From NCBI RefSeq assembly GCF_026001925.1, contig NZ_AP021869.1:1922001-1986000 (forward strand): a DNA stretch of 64,000 bases, in the 5' to 3' direction. The notes under the pieces are model-generated. The model searched no databases. It had not been told where the DNA came from and worked only from the letters and a program-made list of their open reading frames with translations. Below, one piece after another: positions 9,600 to 19,606 of the stretch (position 1 is its first letter; the number at the start of each line of letters is the position of its first letter). The position numbers and the translations under genes are program-made. Source of the DNA: Vibrio gangliei. Lineage in GTDB: Bacteria > Pseudomonadota > Gammaproteobacteria > Enterobacterales > Vibrionaceae.

Positions 9600-11852
9600 T
9601 TATAACTTTTCACTTAACCCGCTAGAACGTAGGGTTTTTATGCCAACACCTTGCGCCAAAATTGAAGGATTTGCAAATAGATCAAGTTTATCTTTGGCAC
9701 GAGTTACCCCGGTATAAATCAGCTCTCTGGTTAAAATTTGATTCATCTGATTCGGTAGAACCATCACTGTATGGCTGAATTCACTGCCTTGTGATTTATG
9801 AATCGTCATGGCAAACGCCAATTCATGCTGAGGCACTCGGCTCGGTAACACACCTTTAATTCGGCCATCGGGCATTTCAAAATACACTCGATAATGCCCG
9901 TCATCATCACTTTGATCCTGCAGGCAGATGCCAATATCGCCATTATGCAAACCTTGTGCGCTGTCATTTTGAGTAACCATGACTGGACGCCCAATGTACC
10001 AATTGACATTTTCTTGAGGATCAATCGAGTGATTGGCGCTCAATGTTTTTTCTATCAATTGATTCATTCTCTCAACGCCAAATTCACCTTCTCGCACCGC
10101 ACACAGCAAGCGTGCACGAGAAAAAGCGTGTAAAATCGTTCGTGCTTTTTGCTCCATCTCAACGACGGTCATCGAAGCCAACTGCGTGGTCTGCGATTTG
10201 GTATGAGACGGCAATAAAGCACAATATGGCTGATACGCTTGCTCCATCATTCGAGCAATCGCAGTATGAGTATCTTGAATATTGGCACCATGCCCCATCT
10301 CCAGACGTGATGGGATGGAATGCAGCTGGATATCAGCAAAGCCTTGCTGCCACACCTGTTCAACTTCTTGAGATTTGCCTGAATTGATCGCTTTCGCTAA
10401 TTGCCCCACACCTGAACGCGCATGGAATCGATAACTTTTTTGTAGCATGCACAAACTGTCAGCCACTCGAAGACCTTGAGATTTAGACGCCACTTTCGGC
10501 AGAGTCTGAAAACCTGTCATCTTCGTGAGCAATTGATGAAATTCTGGTTGATATCCAATCGAAGAAAATTGGCATAAATCCCCCAAAATAGCGCCCGCTT
10601 CCACTGAGGCTAATTGGTCTTTATCGCCGAGTAAAATCAAACGCGCCTGTTTCGGCAACGCTTGAAGTAATCGGAACATCATAGGTAAATCGACCATCGA
10701 GGCTTCATCAACCACCAAAATATCCAAATGCAATGGATTCCCACGATGATGCTTATATTCCACCGTATTCGGGCGTGCGCCAAGTAAGCGATGGATAGTG
10801 CTCGATTGGGCAGGCATCAAGGCTTTCACCTCATCACTAACAGGGAGCTGGGCAATCGCTAAACCAATCGATTCAGTTAACCGCGCAGCCGCTTTACCGG
10901 TTGGCGCCACCAGCTTAATCACTGGAGCCGCTTGTCCCACGGCTTCTTGCTGGGCTTGCACTATGAATGCGGCTAACAACTTGGCAACTGTGGTCGTTTT
11001 CCCTGTTCCCGGCCCACCAGAAATCACCGCAAATTGACGAGTAAGCGCCACTGATGCCGCCACTTTTTGCCAATTCAAACACACAGACATTGGCACTAAT
11101 TCATCTAACTGAGCCAGATCAGCCACCGTTTCAGCGCTCATTAGTGCTTGGTCAATACGAGGCCAATCCAGTTGGTCTGTTTCTTCCACATCTAACATTT
11201 CACAGACTAAGCATTGTCGCTGTGCCAAATGGTGATATTGCCCTGTTTGTAGCGCTTGCCATAAATAGGTGTAATCACGAGCAAACAAATTATCTAACGT
11301 CGCTTTTGCTGCTTGAATGGAGGTAGACGTCATTGGCAAAGTCTTCGCTCGTTCAGCCAAGCCTTTTGCAACCTGTTGTTCATAATACCAATAGCGAGTG
11401 AGATAGAGTCGGTTTCCCTCCAGAGTCATCGGTAAGGGGGCTAATGGTGAGTTATGATCCAACGCTTGATGAGCAACAATCGAATCATCTTGCTTGGCAT
11501 ATTGCTGAGCAGTCTCAAGCCAATTTTTTTGCGCCCAAGCATCCAATAACGCTGAGAATGGACTCAGTTTTTCGGCATGCTGGCGCAATAAGAAACCTAG
11601 CGATAAAGCGTGTTCAACCTCTAATTGTTCAAGATTCAAACAGATATGACCGCGCCCTAACTCACTACTTAGCAAGCACGCCAGTAACGCCATATCGCCC
11701 GAATAATGAGAAGAAACCTGTTGATGGATAAACCAAGCAAACTGAACATCAATGGCTCGTATTACTCCCAATTTTTCCAACTGCTGCAAACAAGCCAACG
11801 TTTGAGACGGGTGTTCCCTATCATGAATATTAAGTGAATTCATTTGGCTCAC
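9600..11852 (-). CDS. recD: Exodeoxyribonuclease V alpha subunit RecD
   Basis: RecD is the 5'-to-3' helicase of RecBCD, which processes double-strand ends and degrades foreign DNA. The 750-residue superfamily 1B protein has a Walker A motif GGPGTGKTTT near residue 280, VVDEASMVDLPMM and LLGDKDQLASVEAGA as later helicase motifs, and the C-terminal UvrD-like block AMTIHKSQGSEFSHTVMVLP. The start is GTG overlapping the recB stop in the 4-base sequence GTGA; an ATG three codons on is possible. It is somewhat longer than E. coli RecD, with extra length in the middle around residues 440-470. It is translationally coupled to recB. Confidence 0.94.
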   Translation of the reverse strand: MSQMNSLNIHDREHPSQTLACLQQLEKLGVIRAIDVQFAWFIHQQVSSHYSGDMALLACLLSSELGRGHICLNLEQLEVEHALSLGFLLRQHAEKLSPFSALLDAWAQKNWLETAQQYAKQDDSIVAHQALDHNSPLAPLPMTLEGNRLYLTRYWYYEQQVAKGLAERAKTLPMTSTSIQAAKATLDNLFARDYTYLWQALQTGQYHHLAQRQCLVCEMLDVEETDQLDWPRIDQALMSAETVADLAQLDELVPMSVCLNWQKVAASVALTRQFAVISGGPGTGKTTTVAKLLAAFIVQAQQEAVGQAAPVIKLVAPTGKAAARLTESIGLAIAQLPVSDEVKALMPAQSSTIHRLLGARPNTVEYKHHRGNPLHLDILVVDEASMVDLPMMFRLLQALPKQARLILLGDKDQLASVEAGAILGDLCQFSSIGYQPEFHQLLTKMTGFQTLPKVASKSQGLRVADSLCMLQKSYRFHARSGVGQLAKAINSGKSQEVEQVWQQGFADIQLHSIPSRLEMGHGANIQDTHTAIARMMEQAYQPYCALLPSHTKSQTTQLASMTVVEMEQKARTILHAFSRARLLCAVREGEFGVERMNQLIEKTLSANHSIDPQENVNWYIGRPVMVTQNDSAQGLHNGDIGICLQDQSDDDGHYRVYFEMPDGRIKGVLPSRVPQHELAFAMTIHKSQGSEFSHTVMVLPNQMNQILTRELIYTGVTRAKDKLDLFANPSILAQGVGIKTLRSSGLSEKL

Positions 11853-14800
11853 ATCCCCTCTAGTAACAAATCAAATTGCTGCAAAAATGCTTGGCTTGGT
11901 TTGGCATGAAATACACCATAGTTCCCCTCTTTAACCGCTTTCACTTCCGGCTTAGATGTCGCGAATCCACGTAAAAAGAGATAATAAACTCCACCAAAAT
12001 GCTGCTGATAATCGTAATTGGCGAGTCGGCTTTTTAAGAAGCGATGCAGTGCCAACGCATAGATCTGATATTGAAAATCATAGCGGTGTTCGAGCATGGC
12101 TTGGCTTAATTTATCTGGGTGATAATCTTCCACACTGTGGCCGAGATGATTCGATTTCCAGTCCAGAATGTAATATTTGCCTTGATGTTCAAACACCAAA
12201 TCGATAAAACCTTTCAACATGCCCTTTACCGGGTAGAAGTCCAGCCCTGCCGCTAACTGTGACAATTCATCATGGCTTTGTAGCAACGGGTTCAATTGAC
12301 TCGGTGCCAACGATTCCACGGGTAATAAAAACTCCATTTCAACCAAACGCTGGTCAGGGCCTTTATTCCCCAAGCGCAAGGAGCCACCATCTAATACGGT
12401 CGTCATCACTTGCGTGATCATGGCTTGAATCGCTGGCAGCCATTGCAAATCGTATTGTTCACGTTGCAAGAGATTTTCAATAATACGGGTATTGTTATCG
12501 CTGTCGGCAGGCTCGGTAAATTCAATTTGTTCAAAAATCGTATGCAAAAAAGTACCCGGGCGTGCGCCGCGAGGAAATTCAAACATAGACCAAGGATCGG
12601 CAACCATTTCAGTCTCCAAATCCATATTGATGTTGATGTCATCAAGCGCATCGGAATCGAGCGGTTTTTCCACGTCTACCGCCGCATCAAACACAACCTG
12701 TTCAGCGTGATGAGATTGCTTCACTAAGCTCGAATAACTGGTCATACGCCAATTGCGATCAATACGCCCGGTAAACGCTTTGGCATTCAATTCGACTGAT
12801 TGCTGCTCAGTAGGCACATAACGTGCACTTGGTTCCTCTGCAAATGGCATCAGCGCGACACTCGGAGTAAGTTGAGTTAACTTTTTACAACTTTTCAATA
12901 GTTCAGCGCTGGCTTTCGGTTCATGGTGTTGCAAAATCGCGCCGATAGCCGATAAATGTGCGGTCGATTCATCTTTCTTGCTATTGCCTTTTTTCAATGG
13001 CGCAAGACCGATAATGCAGCCGTATACGGCACGAGTAAGCGCCACATAGAGCAAACGTAAGTCTTCGGCTAAACGTTCTTTTTCAGCCAAAGCCATACCA
13101 TCATCTGGTTTAGATAAATCCAAAATCGTCTGTTGCAGCTCTGACTCATCATCTTTGCTCTTTAAATTGTACTTAGCCACCTTGGCCGCTTTAAAATTAT
13201 TGGCAAACGGCAAGAAGACCAAGTCATATTCCAAACCTTTGGATTTATGAATGGTGATGATTTGAACAAGGTTTCTTTCCGACTCTAAGCGTTGCGTTTG
13301 TTCCGCCAACTCTCCATCGTGCTGTTCAAGATTATCGGCAAGCCAACGAATCAAGGCATTATCACCCTCTAAGGTTAAGCTCGCTTGTTGGAGTAATTCA
13401 GACAGGTGCAGCAAGTCGGTCAACTTTCGTTCACCATGACTTTCCAACAACCAACGCTCAGCAATATGGCGCTTACCAATCACTTCACGGATCATCGGCA
13501 ATACACCACGCTGTTGCCACAATTGCTGATAGCTTTCAAATTCATTCACCGCATTTTCCCATGCGATTTCATCGTGATTGAATTGATCTAATTGCTGTGC
13601 GTCTAGCGCCAATAAGTCACTGGCAAGGATCGCACGCAAGGCATATTCATCGGTTGGATTCACACACGCCATGAGTAAACGCAGCACATCGGCCGCAATC
13701 TCGCTATCAAACACACTGTCGCGATTAGACAAATACACACTGGCAATACCATACTGAGACAGGGCATCTTTGATCCATTTCCCTTCTCGGCCAGTACGTA
13801 CTAATACCGCAATATCACTGGCTTGGATTTCATGAGCCGCACCTTTTTTATCGATAAATTGCGCTTGCCCTTGCTGGGCTGAGGTCAAAATATGATGAAT
13901 CTGACAGGCCGTTTGTCTGGCCATGGTTTGGTTATAATCAGTGACTGAAACAGGCTCAGCTGGGTTATCTTGGTAATACCATAACCCGATAGCCGGTTGT
14001 GTTTCGCCGTTCACCACCCAGTGCATGTTCTCTGCGTTAGGACTGGCGGCAACCGGCAGGAACGGAATATCGGAATCATACAAAAATGGGCGTTTATCAA
14101 ACTTGAATATGCCATTAACCCCTTCAATCACCGCTTGGCTTGAACGCCAGTTAGTGCCTAAGGTGTAATGCTCTGTGACTTCATTTCTCGCTTGAATATA
14201 GGTAAAGATATCGGCACCACGGAAGCCATAAATCGCCTGCTTCGGATCGCCAATCATAAACCAGCCTGTTTGTGGTTGGTTTAAGTAAATTTCACGGAAA
14301 ATATGATATTGCTGCGGATCGGTATCCTGGAATTCATCGATCATGGCCACTGGATACAAATTGCGAATTCGCTCGGTAAGTAAGCCATCTTGATCGTCAA
14401 TAATGGCTTGATCCAGCTGGCTCAACAAATCATCAAACGATAATTGCGCCTGACGCTGTTTGGCTTGAGCTAATAACTCACGACACCCCACAATGGCACG
14501 ATATTTAAACAACAAATCAAACTCAGGCTGGTTATCCAGTAATTCATCTATCGCCACAAAAGCAGGATGCTGAGCCACTTCACCTTTTTTGGTGTCCGTT
14601 GCTGTATTTAAAGTGCTTTGTGCAAATCGAATCAGCTTGTCGCATAGGTTGCCATCTCGCGCGCTTTGCTCTGCCCATTGGTGCACTTCATCTAACCAAG
14701 CTGGTAAACGTGTTTTATTATACGGATTACGCTTAATGCCAGAACCATCAATCAAACTGAATAGCTGATTTTTGTCTTGATTCCAGAGCTTTTTAACCTT

Positions 14801-15484
14801 TTCAATCCGCTCAAGATGTTGATGGAATTCATCAACCAAATCCACATTCAAATTAATGCTGGGAAAATGTAAAGCGGGTCCTGAAAGGTAAGTGCCAATT
14901 TCATGAGCAAGTTGTTCTGGTGTGCTCCAAATGGATTGAATTTGCTTAGCCAGCACCGTTGGCAGAGGATAAAAATGACGACGCCAATAATCACTTACCA
15001 CTTGCAGTTTAAGTTGGCTCTCATCGGTAATAAATTCATTTTGAAAACGACTGCCGGATTCAAACGCATTTTGCGTAAGCATGCGTTGACAAAAACCATG
15101 AATGGTGAAGATGGCGGCTTCATCCATTTGGCGCTCCGCTTGCAAAAGCGTTTCAATCGCAAACTGTTTATCGGGCGTGTCGGCCAGTAAGGGCTGTAAA
15201 ACAGGATCATCCGTTTCACCACGAGCAAAAGCAATGCGGGCTTCGTGAATTCGTTGACGAATACGACCACGTAATTCAGCCGTTGCCGCTTCGGTAAATG
15301 TCACCACCAAGATTTGATCAACCGTCAGTGGGACTGGATGAGCCGCCCCCTCCTTACCATGCCCGAGTAGTAAACGTAAATATAACGCGGCAATGGTGAA
15401 GGTCTTTCCCGTACCCGCCGAGGCTTCGATTAAACGTGCTCCATGCAGTGGAAACGTCATGCTATTTAGTGATTGCGCCATCAA
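11849..15484 (-). CDS. recB: Exodeoxyribonuclease V beta subunit RecB
   Basis: RecB supplies the 3'-to-5' helicase and the nuclease of RecBCD. The 1211-residue protein starts with the Walker A motif ASAGTGKTFT near residue 22. It continues with DEFQDTDPQQYHIF, GDPKQAIYGFRGAD and TIHKSKGLEYDLVFLPF, and ends with a RecB nuclease domain carrying YILDWKSNHLG near residue 1110. Size and motif order are normal. The 3' end overlaps recD by four bases. A 340-bp gap separates it from recC; E. coli has ptrA there. A close second ATG (codon 2) makes the exact start uncertain by one residue. Confidence 0.95.
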   Translation of the reverse strand: MMAQSLNSMTFPLHGARLIEASAGTGKTFTIAALYLRLLLGHGKEGAAHPVPLTVDQILVVTFTEAATAELRGRIRQRIHEARIAFARGETDDPVLQPLLADTPDKQFAIETLLQAERQMDEAAIFTIHGFCQRMLTQNAFESGSRFQNEFITDESQLKLQVVSDYWRRHFYPLPTVLAKQIQSIWSTPEQLAHEIGTYLSGPALHFPSINLNVDLVDEFHQHLERIEKVKKLWNQDKNQLFSLIDGSGIKRNPYNKTRLPAWLDEVHQWAEQSARDGNLCDKLIRFAQSTLNTATDTKKGEVAQHPAFVAIDELLDNQPEFDLLFKYRAIVGCRELLAQAKQRQAQLSFDDLLSQLDQAIIDDQDGLLTERIRNLYPVAMIDEFQDTDPQQYHIFREIYLNQPQTGWFMIGDPKQAIYGFRGADIFTYIQARNEVTEHYTLGTNWRSSQAVIEGVNGIFKFDKRPFLYDSDIPFLPVAASPNAENMHWVVNGETQPAIGLWYYQDNPAEPVSVTDYNQTMARQTACQIHHILTSAQQGQAQFIDKKGAAHEIQASDIAVLVRTGREGKWIKDALSQYGIASVYLSNRDSVFDSEIAADVLRLLMACVNPTDEYALRAILASDLLALDAQQLDQFNHDEIAWENAVNEFESYQQLWQQRGVLPMIREVIGKRHIAERWLLESHGERKLTDLLHLSELLQQASLTLEGDNALIRWLADNLEQHDGELAEQTQRLESERNLVQIITIHKSKGLEYDLVFLPFANNFKAAKVAKYNLKSKDDESELQQTILDLSKPDDGMALAEKERLAEDLRLLYVALTRAVYGCIIGLAPLKKGNSKKDESTAHLSAIGAILQHHEPKASAELLKSCKKLTQLTPSVALMPFAEEPSARYVPTEQQSVELNAKAFTGRIDRNWRMTSYSSLVKQSHHAEQVVFDAAVDVEKPLDSDALDDININMDLETEMVADPWSMFEFPRGARPGTFLHTIFEQIEFTEPADSDNNTRIIENLLQREQYDLQWLPAIQAMITQVMTTVLDGGSLRLGNKGPDQRLVEMEFLLPVESLAPSQLNPLLQSHDELSQLAAGLDFYPVKGMLKGFIDLVFEHQGKYYILDWKSNHLGHSVEDYHPDKLSQAMLEHRYDFQYQIYALALHRFLKSRLANYDYQQHFGGVYYLFLRGFATSKPEVKAVKEGNYGVFHAKPSQAFLQQFDLLLEGM

Positions 15485-15824
15485 TCTTATTCCAATTTAT
15501 ACCGTAACTATTTCGTGAGCTTATTCTCACTTTGCGTCATTTGGTGCCAGTTCAACGTCTGTAAATAACAGAGTGAGAATTGATTCACATTTTTTTACAC
15601 TTTGTCGACCTATTATCCGACTCTAAGTCAAAGGCTTAATGCAAACATAAATCTAATAACGATCTACTCGGTTTTGTACACAACCTTAAACCTTGAAACA
15701 GGAAACCTAGGACAAGGACAAAACCTCAAAGTAGGCTGAAACAAAAAACTGTTACCTCAACTCTCCGCCGCACAGCAAGCGCCCTACACATATAATGACT
15801 TGCTGGCGGCTTTTCTTTTGCCTT
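15485..15824. other. recC-recB gap, possible plus-strand sRNA
   Basis: This 340-bp gap has no credible open reading frame and no ptrA. Near recB is a GTGAG-CTTATT-CTCAC inverted repeat (15513-15528). At 15688-15717 the plus strand carries three GGA motifs (AGGAAA, AGGACA, AGGACA), the first two in the loop of a CCTTG/CAAGG hairpin. A plus-strand terminator closes the gap next to the recC stop. A plus-strand transcript would run opposite to the rec genes. Its identity is unknown and expression is not shown. Confidence 0.35.
15767..15819 (+). terminator. Plus-strand terminator in recC-recB gap
   Basis: GCCGCACAGCAAG pairs with CTTGCTGGCGGC, with one bulge and one mismatch, across a 19-base loop. 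TTTTCTTTT follows on the plus strand only. No annotated plus-strand gene precedes it, so it either ends an unlisted RNA or is fortuitous. Confidence 0.55.
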
Positions 15825-18800
15825 TTACCTTTCTCTTATTGCTTCAGAAATAGCCTGGCAATGATCAAATAAAGGCTTGAGCAAGTCTTCAGATTTACTC
15901 AATAAATCGTCTGCTAGCTCCTCTGTCCATTGTTTCCAGACGCGCTGCACATAGACATCTTGCCCTTCGCCGTCGACATAAAATCCATCACCGATAAAGG
16001 CTTTTTGCATAGCGAGCAAGGCGATTTGTTTGTTTTCTTCTTGCTCAAAACCAACCCACTGCGCCTCAGGAGCAAAACCCGGCTTATCAAACCCTTTTTC
16101 CATCGCCGCAAAGCCGGTCTTAGGCACAAACCACAAAGGGGAATCCATACCTTGGTAATAAGCCTGCACAAAAGTTTGTAGATATTGCTTCGCAACGTCA
16201 GCAGAAAGCGGCTGAAATTCAAGCTGCTCCAACTTACCTTTACTGCGACCAAACAAATGCGTGGTTATCCCTGAGCTGTTTATAGTTGGCTCATTCTCAT
16301 TTAAAGCGCTTACTTTTAGGTTACAGGCATTTAAGCACAGGTGTTCAATCCAATAACCGAGCAAATATCGGCTATGCAAACCGCCACTGCGATACCGCAC
16401 CATGCCTGATTGATATTGCCCTCCAAGCCAGCCCACAAGGTGAATAACGTGAGATTGCCCATCTAATTGAATATCGAGCGCAAGGTCAATTTCTACATCA
16501 GCTTTAGGCTCAGATAAATAAGGCAACAAGGCTTCGGCCATCGGCTTGGTACTCGCGAGTAAGCTCTCCGCGGCAATGTCAGCAAAACTGGCCATTGGCA
16601 GTTGCCCTTGTGCTTGCTGACGCTGCAAATAATCTTGCGCACATTGCTCAAACGATTCGAGCGACAAGTGCCCACTGTCTTGCCCAGATTGCTGCCACTG
16701 CGCAAGCAGGTTTTCACCAAACCAATAACTGTCTAAATTGTTCACAGCAAAAGGCTCATCATCCATTTTCGCCAACGAAACAGGATGAATATCTAAATAA
16801 GTTTTGAGCCGTTGATTGAAGAAATATTTTACCGGCAAACGCCAAAAACGCAGTAACTCTGAGAGCTCCAAGCCATATTGCCCCGGCGCTTCTGGTTCAA
16901 GTTGCTGTAAATAAGAAGGCAGAGGTTGAATAAATTCCGCTGGGTTTGATTCGAGAACCGCTTGATTCGCTTGCTTGGCGGCCGGCAACCACTCTTTGGC
17001 ATAACTGGCTAAAGCGGCATTTTGTCCATCAAATGCGCTGGCACTGAATGGCACTAATGGATGCACTTGGCTCAATGCCGCGACTAATGCTTGCCCTGAT
17101 TCATCACTCGGCTTGTCCTGCCCCCCTTCTAAAGCGTAATTTTGTTGGCAATATTCCAATAATTCCGCCACTAAAACTGATGGTTCTTTGACACTGTTAT
17201 CTTGAATCGAACGTCCGACGTAGCTGATATAGAGTGATTGCTGCGCCGATAACAAGGCTTCCAAGAATAAATAACGATCATCATCGCGACGAGAACGATC
17301 ACCGGGGCGTGTTCTGCCATTAATTAAGTCAAAGCCTTCTGGCGCGACACTTCTTGGATATAAACCATCGTTCATACCCAGTAAGCATACGGTTTTAAAG
17401 GGGATCGAGCGCATAGGCATTAAGGTACAGAAATTCACTTGGCCGGCTAAAAAGCGTTGGCTTACCCGTGCATTGGACAAATGATTTTGTAGATATTGTT
17501 CTAACACTTGAGGTGAAATTTCAGCCTCTAGCTCAAAGCCAGCATCCAACAATTGCTGGCTCAGTTGCTCCACACTTTCTCGAATGGTGCTGAGCACGGC
17601 TTCGCCTTCTAACTCGACCAAGAAGAACTCATCCAGCATTTCCAGCAAATAGCGCTGCCATGTGGCAAATTTTTGTGCGTTAGACAATCGGTCTCGATAA
17701 CGCTGCAAACAACGGACAAAACTGGCTAATTTACCCGCCAATTCTGCATCCATTCCCTGCACTTCGTCATAGGCAGCAATAATGGTTTCGCCATGGTGAT
17801 ATAAGCCTGCAGAATCTGGCATAGCAAAGCCAAGCAACATGCGTTCAATACCAAACAGCCAAGTGTTTTGCTTGTGGCTCGGCAAGTCAAATTGCTGCGC
17901 AGTTTGTTCGTCCAAGCCCCAGCGGATACCCACTTCTTGTACCCATTGCGCCGCTCGTTCAAACTCTTTTTCATTAATACCAAAACGTTGCATTACCGCT
18001 GGCACTTCAAGTAATTCGAGCAATTCAGAGGCTTGGCAACGACGCTGTGGCAATGCCATTAAGCGCATAAATGCCTGCAAAATAGGGTTTTCTTGATCCA
18101 CACTGCGATCAGAAATGGAATACGGAATAAAGCGTTGATCGGAAGTGGTTTGTCCAAAAACAGCATGAATAGCATGACTGTAGGCGTTGATGTCAGCCAC
18201 CATCACAATCACATCGCGAGGTTTGAGCTCAGGATCGGCTTCAAACATAGCCAACAAACGATCGTGTAATACTTCCACTTCGCGCATTGGACTATGACAG
18301 ATATGCAATTGCAACGAACGATCATCGGCACGAATCACAGGTTTATAAGAACTGGTTATCACTGAAAGCCGATCATTTTGATGCTCACGCAACTCCAAAA
18401 TATCTTGTTGAATCGCATGCAGCAGCGAGTCATCGTAACCATCTGCAAAGGCGTCAATATCACTGACTTCAAGTTGTGACAACAAGTACAAATTGTCGCG
18501 CCCTAGCTTGCCCATTGAAGCTAATAAACTGTTTCCTACCGCATCTTGGGTATGCAAATCGGCGTTATTGAGAATTTGGGCTTCCGTGAATTCATTTTGC
18601 TCAATGCTGCCCTTCAGCCATTCGCTTGTGTTTTCTGTGTGCATAATACGGCGCGATTTGGCCGCCAATTTAGCGAGGTATTTGCGGTCACGCACATCGC
18701 CCCAGTAATAGCGTGACGGGTTGGTAAACATCAAATGTACTTCGATATGTTCACCCAAAGCGCGCAACGCATCCATATAACGGGGAGGCAAAGCAGTGAT

Positions 18801-19454
18801 GCCAAAAATAAAGAGACGACTCGGCAGCTGCGCCTGGCCTGCTAAATCGCCAACGTAATGCTGCAAAGTATCAATGAATTCGTCATATAAATTCGCGCGG
18901 TGGTATGGCGATTGCCCCATAGAAACGGTTTGATCGTACAAGGCTTGCCACAAAATCGGTTGCCAAGGATGCTCGCCATTTAATTCTTCAACCTCTTGCC
19001 CGGCTTCCCAGGCGGCAATCCATTCTGGACGATACACTAAATAGCCATCAAAAATATCGGCAATTTTTTCAGATAATTGATAGCGTTTGGATTGATCATC
19101 ATCGCCATCTAAATAGCGCTTCAAAGGTGAAAATTCAGGTAAGTCGAGTTGCGTAGGCAAGATTTGCATCAACTTCCAAGTCATGGCTTCTTTGTTAAAA
19201 GCACTGCGCTTCGGCACATCCGGCAATACTTTTGTAAACAGTTCCCAAATAAACGTTGCAGGCAACGGAAAATCCAAATTGGCAGCCACACCAAATTCTT
19301 TGGCTAATTCCATTTTCAACCATTGCGACATACCTGGACTTTGCACCAAGATTTGCTCAGATTGAAATGGGTTTTCCAGCGGGTTTAAGCGAATTAACTC
19401 AACGAGTAATGACTTTAAAACGTCAACTTGATTGGAATGATAGACAGTAAACAC
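15825..19454 (-). CDS. recC: Exodeoxyribonuclease V gamma subunit RecC
   Basis: RecC is the Chi-recognition and scaffold subunit of RecBCD. The protein aligns by eye along its length with E. coli RecC: TVYHSNQVDVL at the start, FPLPATFIWELF, LTPRD-like KPRDVIVMVADI, MPMRSIPFKTVCLLGMNDG and RSRRDDDRYLFLEAL. I chose GTG at 19452-19454, giving 1209 residues, because the upstream TTG at 19469 adds five residues not found in relatives and GAG lies at ribosome-site distance from the GTG. It is about 90 residues longer than E. coli RecC, mainly in the C-terminal third. It is divergent from a LysR gene. Confidence 0.93.
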   Translation of the reverse strand: MFTVYHSNQVDVLKSLLVELIRLNPLENPFQSEQILVQSPGMSQWLKMELAKEFGVAANLDFPLPATFIWELFTKVLPDVPKRSAFNKEAMTWKLMQILPTQLDLPEFSPLKRYLDGDDDQSKRYQLSEKIADIFDGYLVYRPEWIAAWEAGQEVEELNGEHPWQPILWQALYDQTVSMGQSPYHRANLYDEFIDTLQHYVGDLAGQAQLPSRLFIFGITALPPRYMDALRALGEHIEVHLMFTNPSRYYWGDVRDRKYLAKLAAKSRRIMHTENTSEWLKGSIEQNEFTEAQILNNADLHTQDAVGNSLLASMGKLGRDNLYLLSQLEVSDIDAFADGYDDSLLHAIQQDILELREHQNDRLSVITSSYKPVIRADDRSLQLHICHSPMREVEVLHDRLLAMFEADPELKPRDVIVMVADINAYSHAIHAVFGQTTSDQRFIPYSISDRSVDQENPILQAFMRLMALPQRRCQASELLELLEVPAVMQRFGINEKEFERAAQWVQEVGIRWGLDEQTAQQFDLPSHKQNTWLFGIERMLLGFAMPDSAGLYHHGETIIAAYDEVQGMDAELAGKLASFVRCLQRYRDRLSNAQKFATWQRYLLEMLDEFFLVELEGEAVLSTIRESVEQLSQQLLDAGFELEAEISPQVLEQYLQNHLSNARVSQRFLAGQVNFCTLMPMRSIPFKTVCLLGMNDGLYPRSVAPEGFDLINGRTRPGDRSRRDDDRYLFLEALLSAQQSLYISYVGRSIQDNSVKEPSVLVAELLEYCQQNYALEGGQDKPSDESGQALVAALSQVHPLVPFSASAFDGQNAALASYAKEWLPAAKQANQAVLESNPAEFIQPLPSYLQQLEPEAPGQYGLELSELLRFWRLPVKYFFNQRLKTYLDIHPVSLAKMDDEPFAVNNLDSYWFGENLLAQWQQSGQDSGHLSLESFEQCAQDYLQRQQAQGQLPMASFADIAAESLLASTKPMAEALLPYLSEPKADVEIDLALDIQLDGQSHVIHLVGWLGGQYQSGMVRYRSGGLHSRYLLGYWIEHLCLNACNLKVSALNENEPTINSSGITTHLFGRSKGKLEQLEFQPLSADVAKQYLQTFVQAYYQGMDSPLWFVPKTGFAAMEKGFDKPGFAPEAQWVGFEQEENKQIALLAMQKAFIGDGFYVDGEGQDVYVQRVWKQWTEELADDLLSKSEDLLKPLFDHCQAISEAIRER

Positions 19455-19490
19455 AAAGCACTCACGCAACTGGGATCGAATGTCGCCAGA

Positions 19491-19524
19491 TTAGCATAAG
19501 TGCCAGGTTAGAATAAGTGTCTGG
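19491..19524. repeat. Tandem 17-bp direct repeat in recC/LysR gap
   Basis: TTAGCATAAGTGCCAGG is followed directly by TTAGAATAAGTGTCTGG, with 14 of 17 positions equal. It lies between the divergent recC and LysR starts and could be a regulator site or a chance duplication. Confidence 0.5.
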
Positions 19525-19606
19525 TTTTAGAGATTTTAAACCATCAAACTTTCTACTAATCAAACATAGGTTAATATAGACAAAATACGAGAATAGTGAG
19601 AGAACA

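Noticed and set aside
15688..15717. CsrB-type RNA identified by name
   Set aside because: Only three GGA motifs are present, far fewer than in CsrB; I kept only an unnamed sRNA candidate.
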